This document shows positions 8,469 to 15,744 of a DNA stretch of 64,000 nucleotides, in pieces (position 1 is the first letter of the stretch; the number at the start of each line of letters is the position of its first letter). The notes beneath the pieces were generated by a model that saw only the letters and a list, made by a program, of their open reading frames with translations, did no database searches and was not told the origin of the DNA. Position numbers and translations under genes: made by a program. The DNA lies in assembly GCA_902627645.1 (NCBI GenBank), contig CACOJX010000001.1, positions 62,001-126,000 on the forward strand, read 5' to 3'. The stretch is from an uncultured Pelagibacteraceae bacterium. Its GTDB lineage: Bacteria; Pseudomonadota; Alphaproteobacteria; Pelagibacterales; Pelagibacteraceae.

Positions 8469-9988
8469 TTATAATTTTTTTTAGGTATAAATATAAAATT
8501 ACCTCCACCATCATTCCATGTCGGCGGATTATATAGCATTGGTTTATTATAATTGCCTCGGAAATATAGCTTAACATTAAGAGCAACATTAATCATATTT
8601 ACAGGAAGATTTTTTTGCTCAAACTGCTTTAATGTGTTCATAAAAGTTAACGCAAATAATGAGTGATTAGTCCCCGAAACTGTATCAGACACTCTCCCTG
8701 ATGTACCAGATGATAGCACTGATCTTGCTCGTAGATTTAAATCATCCTCTAAATTTTTTCCAAACATCGACTCAAATTCTTCATTCATATTATCTAGTAA
8801 ATTGACACCTTTAAATTTTCCTCCTACATAGCAAGAATCGACCATTACAGCGAGATGATGAGCCTTAATACGTTTAAAATAATTATCCATTTCAATTATA
8901 TTTATCCAATCAACCTCTCCCTCATTTTTGGCTCCATCTGTTGGCACCCAATAAGCTTGTTCAAATTCATTTGTAACACCATGTCCTGAATAATATATTA
9001 ACACGTAATCGTTTGATGTTGTTATTTTTGAGAGATCATTGAAGGCTTTAAATATATCTTTCCTTTTTCCATTTTCGACCATCATAACTTTTTCAAATTT
9101 GTAACTTTTATCTAAAAGTTTTTTAATAGCTCTTATATCATTAACTGGAGAAACTAAATCATCCCAACCTTCGTCTTCATATTTTGAATTACCAATTAGA
9201 AGCGCATAATATTTACCATTAGGATTAAGTAAAATTTTTTCTTTTTTATTAGAAGGCAGCGACCTTTCTACAATTGTAGTTTTAGTCTTGTTATCTAATT
9301 TATAATTTTCAAGTTGTGCAATAGTTTTTATTTTTGTGTCAAAAAATTCTAGATCTCCAGATAGACCGCCTTTGAATACAACGTCATATCCTTTTCCGAA
9401 TTTACCATTATTATCAAAATTAATATCTGCTGAAAAAATTTCTTTATTTTTACATTTTATTATTGCTTTACCTTTTAACTCTCCAAATACTTCATCTTTT
9501 AAAACATCTATTTGACATGTGGTTTTGTTGTCATCAAAAAAAGCAATCCCATCATTATTAGAATAGAAAACATTATTTTTAAATTTAAATCTTTTTGAAT
9601 TTTCAGACGTTTTATCAGAATTAATATACCCATAAATGTATTTAGCTTCTTCATTCTCACTTTGATCTATAGATATAGCAAAATATAATTCTGCTTTTGG
9701 TAATTGAGCAAGAGACTTATGTTTCTTTAATTTTTCTTTTATATCTTTGACTTTATCTTTACTTTTTTTAGTGATCCAAGATTTTGATTCTTTTATTTTT
9801 TCTTTAAGTTTCTTTTTATTCTCTTTTACTTCTTTCTTTTTTATCCATGATGATGATTTCTTTTCTATTTTTTTAACTTTCTCAACTTTTTCAGATTTAT
9901 CTTTTTTTTTAATCCAAGATGTTTCAGATTGAGCAAAAGTTATTGCTCCAAAAAAAATTACTAAGATAATAATAATTTTTCTTATCAT
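8465..9988 (-). CDS. Secreted caspase-like (C14) cysteine protease
   Basis: A 507-residue protein with a signal peptide ending near residue 20. Next comes a very lysine-rich stretch (21-92) carrying three copies of a W-I-K/T-K-K motif at W25, W48 and W71, then a beta-rich domain (about 95-225). The caspase-like p20 domain is at about 255-400. It shows K-Y-Y-A-L-L-I-G-N-S-K-Y at its start, the catalytic histidine in Y-Y-S-G-H-G (H336) and the catalytic cysteine in V-D-S-C-Y-V-G (C386). Both catalytic residues are intact. It is the promoter-proximal gene of a two-gene operon with the trypsin-like protease, which suggests a joint proteolytic function outside the cytoplasm. The substrates are unknown. 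Confidence 0.9.
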   Translation of the reverse strand: MIRKIIIILVIFFGAITFAQSETSWIKKKDKSEKVEKVKKIEKKSSSWIKKKEVKENKKKLKEKIKESKSWITKKSKDKVKDIKEKLKKHKSLAQLPKAELYFAISIDQSENEEAKYIYGYINSDKTSENSKRFKFKNNVFYSNNDGIAFFDDNKTTCQIDVLKDEVFGELKGKAIIKCKNKEIFSADINFDNNGKFGKGYDVVFKGGLSGDLEFFDTKIKTIAQLENYKLDNKTKTTIVERSLPSNKKEKILLNPNGKYYALLIGNSKYEDEGWDDLVSPVNDIRAIKKLLDKSYKFEKVMMVENGKRKDIFKAFNDLSKITTSNDYVLIYYSGHGVTNEFEQAYWVPTDGAKNEGEVDWINIIEMDNYFKRIKAHHLAVMVDSCYVGGKFKGVNLLDNMNEEFESMFGKNLEDDLNLRARSVLSSGTSGRVSDTVSGTNHSLFALTFMNTLKQFEQKNLPVNMINVALNVKLYFRGNYNKPMLYNPPTWNDGGGNFIFIPKKNYK

Positions 9989-10031
9989 TTTTTAATCTTA
10001 CAAAAAAACAGTTAATTTTTGAATAGTTTTT

Positions 10032-10331
10032 TTAATTACAAGCTAAATTTTCTCTCATACCGAGTAATACTCCACCCCAAAAACCAGTAACTCCACTATT
10101 AGAATTATCCCTTCTAACGTTTTCACATTCTAACATTTTAGTATGCCTTCTAGCATTATCCAATTTCATCAAACAATTACTAAATTCATTCGTCCCTTGT
10201 GTGAAACCATAAAATTTACAATTTTGAATATCTTCATTTCTCTGTTTTTCTTTAAGTGAAATTCTGTTTTCATGATTAGAACTTGAACAGCCACTTAAAA
10301 CAATTAAAAAAATTATTAATAATTTTTTCAT
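10032..10331 (-). CDS. Small lipoprotein
   Basis: A 99-residue predicted lipoprotein. The signal peptide ends in the lipobox L-S-G-C, giving a lipid-anchored C15. The mature part carries C-K-F-Y-G-F-T-Q-G-T-N-E-F-S-N-C, a pattern seen in short alphaproteobacterial lipoproteins of unknown function, plus two further cysteines, one near the C-terminus in N-L-A-C. It lies downstream of, and in the same direction as, the small exported protein at 10392. It probably sits in the inner or outer membrane; no function is known to me. Confidence 0.75.
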   Translation of the reverse strand: MKKLLIIFLIVLSGCSSSNHENRISLKEKQRNEDIQNCKFYGFTQGTNEFSNCLMKLDNARRHTKMLECENVRRDNSNSGVTGFWGGVLLGMRENLACN

Positions 10332-10391
10332 TTTAATTCATTAATAAAGTTAAAAGTAAGATTGCATCAATAATAATTAAAAACTTAATCA

Positions 10392-10760
10392 TTAAAATAA
10401 TTTTCCTTCATCATTTAATTTAGGCAAATCATAGATTGTAATCTTCTTCATAATGCATATTACTTTTCCATTTATTTTTAATTCTCCATTATTTCGATTT
10501 ATAGTGTGAAATGAGGTAGTTATATAATTTTCGTTATAACTTCTTATATATTTACCGTCTCTAAATTTTTTTGTTCTAACATTGTAATTGTAATTTAAAT
10601 TTGTTCCTGTTAACTCATAATATCTATCATTACATTTAAGATAGGTTGGTGTCTCTGTGCTATGAGCATAAGTTCCGATTGAGCTTAGTAAGATTAAACC
10701 TGCCAAGAATTTACTATACGAAAAAATCAATCTAGAGATTGAAGAAAAAATAATTTTCAT
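10392..10760 (-). CDS. Small exported protein, unknown
   Basis: A 122-residue protein. I start it at the ATG at 10760 rather than further upstream, because this gives a signal peptide (M-K-I-I-F with a hydrophobic core and cleavage near Y-A-H-S) and leaves the strong hairpin at 10774-10797 in its leader. The mature part has two cysteines (L-K-C-N-D and V-I-C-I-M) and looks beta-rich, with alternating T-S-F-H-T-I and E-L-K-I-N-G strands. I do not recognise the family. It follows the small two-helix membrane protein on the same strand. Confidence 0.6.
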   Translation of the reverse strand: MKIIFSSISRLIFSYSKFLAGLILLSSIGTYAHSTETPTYLKCNDRYYELTGTNLNYNYNVRTKKFRDGKYIRSYNENYITTSFHTINRNNGELKINGKVICIMKKITIYDLPKLNDEGKLF

Positions 10761-10773
10761 AAAACAATCTTTC

Positions 10774-10797
10774 TCTCCCCTATTTTCATAGGGGAGA
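10774..10797. terminator. Strong stem-loop between small genes
   Basis: A perfect 10-bp stem (TCTCCCCTAT at 10774-10783 pairing with 10788-10797) encloses a four-base loop. It is GC-rich compared with its surroundings. It lies 14 bases upstream of the start at 10760 and directly after the stop of the gene at 10807. The run following it on the minus strand is not a clear U-tract. It may be a weak terminator, an mRNA-stabilising element or a translation control element. Confidence 0.55.
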
Positions 10798-10806
10798 AGA
10801 TTAAGA

Positions 10807-11019
10807 TTAGCCATCCTCCTTATTTAAATTAATTAAAACAGTTCCAATAACACCAAAGATAATTGGTGAAAATCTTGTTGCTGGACCCATAAACGGAGTA
10901 AGATTCACTCCCATCCAAGATAGGATGAAGTCAGCAGCTGCAAATACTAAAAACAAAGTTCCCAATACTTGTAATACAGAAAAATTGTTTGTTTCTGTCT
11001 TAGTATTTATTTTAGTCAT
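10807..11019 (-). CDS. Small two-helix membrane protein
   Basis: A 70-residue protein. The ATG at 11019 is chosen over an in-frame ATG 30 bases upstream, because an AGGAG ribosome-binding site lies 7 bases before it inside the longer frame. It has a short polar N-terminus, then two hydrophobic segments (about 15-35 and 45-62) with a G-V-N-L-T-P-F-M-G-P loop between them, so it is a small inner-membrane hairpin. No known family is recognised. It is the first gene of a minus-strand unit that diverges from the TerB operon and shares the TTGTCCA-box region with it. Confidence 0.65.
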   Translation of the reverse strand: MTKINTKTETNNFSVLQVLGTLFLVFAAADFILSWMGVNLTPFMGPATRFSPIIFGVIGTVLINLNKEDG

Positions 11020-11081
11020 TTTTTTTCTCCTTTTGTTGTTGTTTGTCATGACACATATCTAGTGGCTCTAAGGAAAAAAAT

Positions 11082-11152
11082 CTTGTCCAGCTTTAAGAAA
11101 AATTTTGGACAATAAAAATAATTGTCCAAAAAATAGATTTAACTTGGACAAG
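11082..11152. promoter_or_regulatory. Four TTGTCCA half-sites in a divergent promoter
   Basis: The intergenic region contains CTTGTCCA at 11082-11089, TTTTGGACAAT at 11103-11113, ATTGTCCAAAA at 11121-11131 and TTGGACAAG at 11144-11152. The inner pair is a perfect 11-bp inverted repeat with a 7-base AT spacer, and the outer two form an 8-bp inverted repeat around it. This nested symmetry looks like an operator for a dimeric regulator, or two dimers. It could control both the minus-strand small genes and the plus-strand TerB operon. I do not recognise the regulator. Confidence 0.6.
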
Positions 11153-11184
11153 AAAATTTAAAATAAAAACATTAAATTTACATT

Positions 11185-11451
11185 ATGAAAAAAATTATTT
11201 TATTTATGTTACTAATATTATTAACCAATTGTGCTACTGGAACATACACAAGTAGAGATGGTGATAACTCTAATTTAAATCATGATACTTTATATTGTAA
11301 GTCTTTAGCAAGATCTAAACACCCAGGTTACATATGTAAAAATCCATTAATGTGCACAATGGAAGAAGTAAATATTGTTTTAAGTGATTTAACTCAATAT
11401 CAGGCAGTATTTCAAAATTGTATGTTGAGAAAAGGCTATAATTACCAATAA
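11185..11451 (+). CDS. Small cysteine-rich lipoprotein
   Basis: An 88-residue predicted lipoprotein: signal peptide M-K-K-I-I-L-F, lipobox L-T-N-C with acylated C16, then a short mature chain. That chain contains five further cysteines, including I-C-K-N-P-L-M-C and F-Q-N-C-M-L-R-K-G-Y near the end. The C-terminal N-C-M-L-x-K-G-Y pattern is common in small proteobacterial lipoproteins of unknown function. It is the first gene after the TTGTCCA boxes and ends 3 bases before the TerB-like gene, so it likely leads that operon. Confidence 0.72.
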   Translation: MKKIILFMLLILLTNCATGTYTSRDGDNSNLNHDTLYCKSLARSKHPGYICKNPLMCTMEEVNIVLSDLTQYQAVFQNCMLRKGYNYQ

Positions 11452-11454
11452 TTT

Positions 11455-11973
11455 ATGAGTGTTCATTCTTTTCAAAATATGATTAGGTTTGCCCCAGAGG
11501 GAAATTGTATGTGGGATAAGTATAGACACGAGTCTAAACAAACTATTTGTATTATTGGTGTACTTATTCTTTCAGCTAAACTATGCCGAGCTGATGGTCA
11601 TTTCAGCGAAAAGGAAGAAGAAGAAATTCTAAAAATTGTTCCACACGAAACTCAACAAAAAAGAATACTAATTAGAATTTTAGAAGAAGCATACAATGAC
11701 CCTAATCCAATTGAAAATGATGCTAAAAATTTAAAAGCACTACTTGAGGATGAGCATCCAGAATTTTTAGAATTTATAATTGCAGCACTTTATAAACTTG
11801 CTCATACAGATCATGTTTACTCAGAAGCTGAAGATGAAGATATAAGATCAGTTGCTAATATTTTTGGAATTACAAAAGGTTTCTTCGACCAAGCACAAGA
11901 TACAATTAAGAAATATTTTATAAAAGCTAGTTCATCAATAAGAAATAGAAAAAAAGAAAATGTAAATGCCTAA
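11455..11973 (+). CDS. TerB-like (tellurite-resistance/DjlA fold) protein
   Basis: A 172-residue cytoplasmic helical protein with a TerB-type domain at about 30-160. Two acidic turn motifs mark the domain: A-D-G-H-F-S-E-K-E-E in the first half and T-D-H-V-Y-S-E-A-E-D in the second. They match the A-D-G-x-x-x-x-x-E metal-associated pattern of TerB and DjlA N-terminal domains. TerB proteins are thought to work at the membrane with TerC and partner proteins in stress responses. Here the gene overlaps the membrane coiled-coil gene by 8 bases, and a TerC-family gene lies 3.8 kb downstream on the same strand. A direct role in tellurite resistance is not implied. Confidence 0.82.
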   Translation: MSVHSFQNMIRFAPEGNCMWDKYRHESKQTICIIGVLILSAKLCRADGHFSEKEEEEILKIVPHETQQKRILIRILEEAYNDPNPIENDAKNLKALLEDEHPEFLEFIIAALYKLAHTDHVYSEAEDEDIRSVANIFGITKGFFDQAQDTIKKYFIKASSSIRNRKKENVNA

Positions 11974-13864
11974 TCTAGATAACATTTTTAATAAATTCTT
12001 TCCTCAATCACAAACAGGTTCTAAAGGAAAATTCTTAATTAGAATGGCATGGGCTATAGAAATTATGGTTGCGGTAATAGGTGTTTGTATTGGTTTGATT
12101 ATGATTTTTGGGTCAAAACAAGTTGATGGTGAACAAGTTCAAACTGCCGCAGATTTAGCTAAATACAATGTTACTTTAAATGATTTTACAATAGGATTAA
12201 TCTTTTTAATTGTTGCTGTTGTTGAGTTAACAAAAATCCCATTAGCTACAGCAGTTTATTATTCTGTGAGAGTTTTTTGGAGAGTTGTTTTTTTAATAGC
12301 TCTTATTTTGGTTAATGTATCTACATTTGAAACTATAGTTACAGGTTTTGAGCGAATAAATAGAGAAAGAACTAAAATAGTTGATAAACTAATAGTTGAT
12401 TACAATAGTGTAAAAACACAAATTCAAAATATCAATGATAATGTAGAAGTTAATAATGTTAACGATGAAATTAAAACTTTAATTGAAAGAAGAACAAAAA
12501 TTAATGAAGACATAGGAAAAATAACACTTAACTCACAAAAACAAATTCAAAGTGTAAAAGAATCTAGTGCTAATCAAGATACTATAGAGCAATTAAAATC
12601 CGAAATAAAAGATCTGGATCGAAAAATTGAGACATTATTAGATGCTAATACTCAGCTTTCTTCTCAAAAAGACAGTAAAGTATTTGGTTCTAATAAAAAA
12701 AGTATAGATGCAACTATAGAGCAAAATAACAAAAGAATTGAAAATTATGAAGTAGAAAGAAATAGAAAATCAACAGAATTACAAAGTCTTATTCAGGCTT
12801 CAAATAAAGATAACGAAGGTCAAATAAACATAATTAATCAAGACAAAAATAATCAACTAAAATCTTTATTAGAGGAAAAAGACCAGCTTGATAAAGAAAT
12901 AAAAGTCTTAGAGGAAGAAAAATTTAAGTATCAAGAAAATGATAAAAATAAAGCTCAAAATTTAATCGATCTTAAAGATAAAAAAAATGAACTTATTGAA
13001 AAAATAGACAATTTAGCACCTGACAACCAAGTTTTTAGAGTTGCTACATGGTTAAAAGGCTGGTTTGAAGTTGATTACAATAAAGAAATTGAAAAAATCA
13101 ATATGAAAATATTCGAGCTAGAGCAACAAAAAATAGATACTATTACTGAAAGAGGATGGTTTGATAAAATTTTCTCAATATTCAATAAAAATAGTAATTT
13201 AGATAACAAAGCAATCGATAGACAAATTTCAAGTTTACAAATTCAATTGAAAGATTTTGAGTACAAAGCTGAAATGGCAATAAACACTGTAAATGAGTCT
13301 GTTTATGCAGATTTACCTCGAGGTGCAATAACTGCAGCTTTCTGGTTATGGTTTGGAGTATTAAGTTTCATTATTTCAGTAACAGGAACTATGTTAGCAT
13401 TTGCGAGTTTGGTATTATTAGATCCAAGATTACATGTAATTAGAAATAAAAAGACTGCTTATTGGAAAGGTGTTTCAATAAGACTTTCTAAATTCTTTGT
13501 ATTATTAAATAAATTTATCTGGGGCAGAATTAAAAGATTTAGAGATCCTAATATTAAGATCGTAGAAAAGGAAGTTGAGGTAGAAAAAATTGTTGAGAAA
13601 ATTGTTGAGAAACCTGTCGAAGTAGAAAAAATTGTTGAGAAAATTGTTGAGAAACCTGTCGAAGTAGAAAAGATTGTTGAAAAGATTGTTGAAAAACCTG
13701 TGGAAGTAGAAAAAATTGTAATCAAAGAAGTAGAAGTACCTAAAGAAATTGAAACCCTAAGAAAAGAAATGGTTTATGTTCCACTGCCTACTGATGATGA
13801 GGAATTATTAAAAAAAGGTCCATTTAAAGCACCTGACTACGATAAAGATAAGAAGAAAAAATAA
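11966..13864 (+). CDS. Large membrane coiled-coil protein with VEKIVEKP repeats
   Basis: A 632-residue protein of unknown function. Two or three membrane segments near the N-terminus (about 26-50, 68-90 and 93-118) are followed by a long coiled coil (about 120-400, rich in E, K, Q, N and I). Another hydrophobic region at about 450-478 comes next. The cytoplasmic-looking tail contains three 14-residue V-E-V-E-K-I-V-E-K-I-V-E-K-P repeats (about 537-585) and an acidic/lysine end. The topology suggests a long coiled-coil loop tethered at both ends to the inner membrane. It is coupled by overlap to the TerB-like gene and to the next gene (1 base), so the three products probably form one assembly. 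Confidence 0.8.
   Translation: MPNLDNIFNKFFPQSQTGSKGKFLIRMAWAIEIMVAVIGVCIGLIMIFGSKQVDGEQVQTAADLAKYNVTLNDFTIGLIFLIVAVVELTKIPLATAVYYSVRVFWRVVFLIALILVNVSTFETIVTGFERINRERTKIVDKLIVDYNSVKTQIQNINDNVEVNNVNDEIKTLIERRTKINEDIGKITLNSQKQIQSVKESSANQDTIEQLKSEIKDLDRKIETLLDANTQLSSQKDSKVFGSNKKSIDATIEQNNKRIENYEVERNRKSTELQSLIQASNKDNEGQINIINQDKNNQLKSLLEEKDQLDKEIKVLEEEKFKYQENDKNKAQNLIDLKDKKNELIEKIDNLAPDNQVFRVATWLKGWFEVDYNKEIEKINMKIFELEQQKIDTITERGWFDKIFSIFNKNSNLDNKAIDRQISSLQIQLKDFEYKAEMAINTVNESVYADLPRGAITAAFWLWFGVLSFIISVTGTMLAFASLVLLDPRLHVIRNKKTAYWKGVSIRLSKFFVLLNKFIWGRIKRFRDPNIKIVEKEVEVEKIVEKIVEKPVEVEKIVEKIVEKPVEVEKIVEKIVEKPVEVEKIVIKEVEVPKEIETLRKEMVYVPLPTDDEELLKKGPFKAPDYDKDKKKK
13574..13720 (+). repeat. 42-bp in-frame tandem repeat, 3.5 units
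   Basis: Three complete 42-base units (13574-13615, 13616-13657, 13658-13699) and a 21-base partial unit encode a 14-residue repeat. Units 1 and 2 are nearly identical; unit 3 differs mainly by A/G changes at third positions. The period is a multiple of three, so copy number can change without breaking the frame. Confidence 0.9.
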
Positions 13865-14520
13865 TGGTTCACAGAATTCACGAAACAACAACTCATGATT
13901 TTGATCCAGTAAATAAATATATAGATGAAAAAGCAAGATTAAGAAGAACTAAAAGCACTTGGCGATATACAAAATCTCTCGCATTATTTCTTTTAGCATT
14001 TGGTTTATTTCTTATTTTTGCAGCATATGCTTATCATATTTTCAAAAAACCCCATGAAAGGTTCTTTACAAACGATAGGGTTATTAAATCAGATGAAGGC
14101 ATCAAACAAAATTTTAATAATGAAATTTTGAATAAAGAAAAAAAAATTCAAGATTTACAAAAAGAACTCAATACAAATCCTGAAAACCAAAGATTGCAAG
14201 AAGAGTTAGAAAAAATAAAAAAAGAAAAAGAAGCACTTGAGAGTAGAATTAATGATGTTGTTTATAATAGCGATGCGGTAGTTTTTGAGAAACAAACAAT
14301 AGGTGATTTTACTATCACTACTGGTTTTTCATGGAATACTGTTGATGATTTAAGGTATGGAAAAAAACATGTAGATGACTGGTGTTATTTAAGAAAAAAT
14401 GGCACAACTTTTGATTATTATTATGGTAGAGATGGAGATACTGGTCAAAATATAAATTTAAATGCAATGAATATTACAAGGTCAGAGGCAGAAAGTTACA
14501 AAAAATATTGTTCAAACTAG
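13864..14520 (+). CDS. Single-span membrane protein with coiled coil
   Basis: A 218-residue protein. A basic N-terminal segment (1-38) precedes one membrane helix at about 40-60, then a coiled coil at about 80-130 rich in K, E, Q and N. A C-terminal globular part (about 135-218) includes W-C-Y-L-R-K-N-G and a tyrosine-rich F-D-Y-Y-Y-G-R-D-G motif. With the positive N-terminus inside, the coiled coil and C-terminal domain should face the periplasm. The start codon overlaps the stop of the large coiled-coil protein by one base, so the two are translationally coupled. I recognise no family; a partnership with the upstream protein is inferred. Confidence 0.75.
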   Translation: MVHRIHETTTHDFDPVNKYIDEKARLRRTKSTWRYTKSLALFLLAFGLFLIFAAYAYHIFKKPHERFFTNDRVIKSDEGIKQNFNNEILNKEKKIQDLQKELNTNPENQRLQEELEKIKKEKEALESRINDVVYNSDAVVFEKQTIGDFTITTGFSWNTVDDLRYGKKHVDDWCYLRKNGTTFDYYYGRDGDTGQNINLNAMNITRSEAESYKKYCSN

Positions 14521-14528
14521 ACTTTTAT

Positions 14529-15095
14529 ATGAAAAAAATATTAATTTTTGTCAGCATTATTTTTATAAATTTTTCAGTTTTGGCTGATGAAATAAAATGG
14601 CAAATTGAAAGAGCTGATGAGGGCGATCCTATTTATCAAAATAATGTTGGATACTATTATCTTTATGGTCTTAATGGTTTTCCAGAAGATTTAGACAAAG
14701 CTATAAAATATTTGAATATGGCTGCTAAACAAGAACAAGTAAATGCAATGACAACAATAGGATGGTTTTATTTTACTGGTGAGTTTGGAGCAGGAAAAGA
14801 TTTTGAACAAGCGATATATTGGAATCAGAGAGCTTCTGATCTAGGGTTTACGATTGCTAGTTATAATATGGGTTTTTTTTATTACTCAGGATTGGCAGGA
14901 TTAAATCAAGATCTTACTCAAGCCAGAAAATATTGGTTTTTAAGTGCCTCACAATGGGTTAATTCTGAGGGATTACATACATCAACACCAGAAGAATTGC
15001 TTGATGAAATTAATCAATATAATCCTAATCCAACAAAAGAAATGATCAAATTAAGAGATCTTTATATTACGATGTTAAAGTCAGAAAATGCTTAA
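14529..15095 (+). CDS. Secreted Sel1-repeat protein
   Basis: A 188-residue protein. The ATG at 14529 is chosen because it begins a clean signal peptide (M-K-K-I-L-I-F, cleavage near V-L-A-D-E). The mature chain contains about three Sel1-type helical repeats: A-x-x-Y-L-N-M-A-A, A-I-Y-W-N-Q-R-A-S and A-R-K-Y-W-F-L-S-A at their ends. Glycine pairs such as Y-L-Y-G-L-N-G and Y-F-T-G-E-F-G lie between them. Sel1 repeats mediate protein-protein contacts and are common in envelope and signalling adaptors. It sits between the membrane coiled-coil gene and the sixth secreted paralogue and overlaps the latter by 8 bases. Confidence 0.85.
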   Translation: MKKILIFVSIIFINFSVLADEIKWQIERADEGDPIYQNNVGYYYLYGLNGFPEDLDKAIKYLNMAAKQEQVNAMTTIGWFYFTGEFGAGKDFEQAIYWNQRASDLGFTIASYNMGFFYYSGLAGLNQDLTQARKYWFLSASQWVNSEGLHTSTPEELLDEINQYNPNPTKEMIKLRDLYITMLKSENA

Positions 15096-15669
15096 ATTTT
15101 TAAGTAAATTTTTTATTTTTTTATCATTAATAATAAACTTTCAAACATATTCTTATTCAGAAAATATAAATGAAATAGAGCTAGATGGGATGAGTTTAAA
15201 TGATAGTCTTTTAAATTTTACTTCAAAGCAAGAAATTAAAAAAAATATAATTCAATACTTTGATGATGAAAGAGATTATTACATTGTTTTTTATAATAAA
15301 AATTTAACTTTATATGATGATTTTGAAATTTATTTAAAAACAAATGATAATCGTTATGAAGTTAAGGCGATAAATGCCGGCTTATATCCAAAAAACTTAA
15401 AAGAGTGCTTGGACACAATGAATAAGATATCTGATGATATTTCATCGTCTTTGGGAATTAAATTTAAAGATGATAGTGGTATGCATAATTTTTATACAAA
15501 TTCATTTATTAATGGTAAAACTGCCTCACTTGATGGAGGATATATAAATATTGATTGTATGTTCTTTGATGATAAGGACAAACAAAAACACCCTGCTCTA
15601 GTCGATAACCTCGCTCTAATGTTAAAATCAAATGAAATAGAAAAATGGTTCGTGTCTGGATACAAATAA
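15088..15669 (+). CDS. Secreted two-cysteine family protein, copy 6 (dispersed)
   Basis: A 193-residue member of the same family as the five-gene array at 1.8-4.8 kb, here 10 kb away as the last gene of the TerB-containing operon. A signal peptide precedes I-E-L-D-G-M-S-L-N-D-S-L-L, where D replaces the usual E and N replaces G. The central region is R-Y-E-V-K-A-I-N-A-G-L, and the cysteines lie in K-E-C-L-D-T and I-D-C-M-F-F-D. The most divergent copy, it ties the array and the TerB operon together genetically. Its start overlaps the Sel1-repeat gene by 8 bases. Confidence 0.82.
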   Translation: MLKFLSKFFIFLSLIINFQTYSYSENINEIELDGMSLNDSLLNFTSKQEIKKNIIQYFDDERDYYIVFYNKNLTLYDDFEIYLKTNDNRYEVKAINAGLYPKNLKECLDTMNKISDDISSSLGIKFKDDSGMHNFYTNSFINGKTASLDGGYINIDCMFFDDKDKQKHPALVDNLALMLKSNEIEKWFVSGYK

Positions 15670-15744
15670 GATAAAATTATTAAAAATTCTTAACTTCTTC
15701 TATTTAATTATTGCATAGAAAAATTAATATGATAGTGAAAATTA

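Noticed and set aside
9747-9932. A plus-strand frame rich in Phe and Ser opposite the caspase-like gene
   Set aside because: It is the complement of a lysine-rich, AAA/AAG-codon stretch, a common artefact in AT-rich genomes.
13574-13720. Short regular repeats that could suggest a CRISPR array
   Set aside because: The units are directly adjacent without spacers, in frame within a long gene, and encode a clear peptide repeat. No cas gene is present.
13459-13725. An 88-residue minus-strand frame with F-S-T-I-F-S-T repeats
   Set aside because: It is the antisense reading of the 42-bp repeat in the coiled-coil gene; its repeats are a by-product of that gene and no ribosome-binding site is present.
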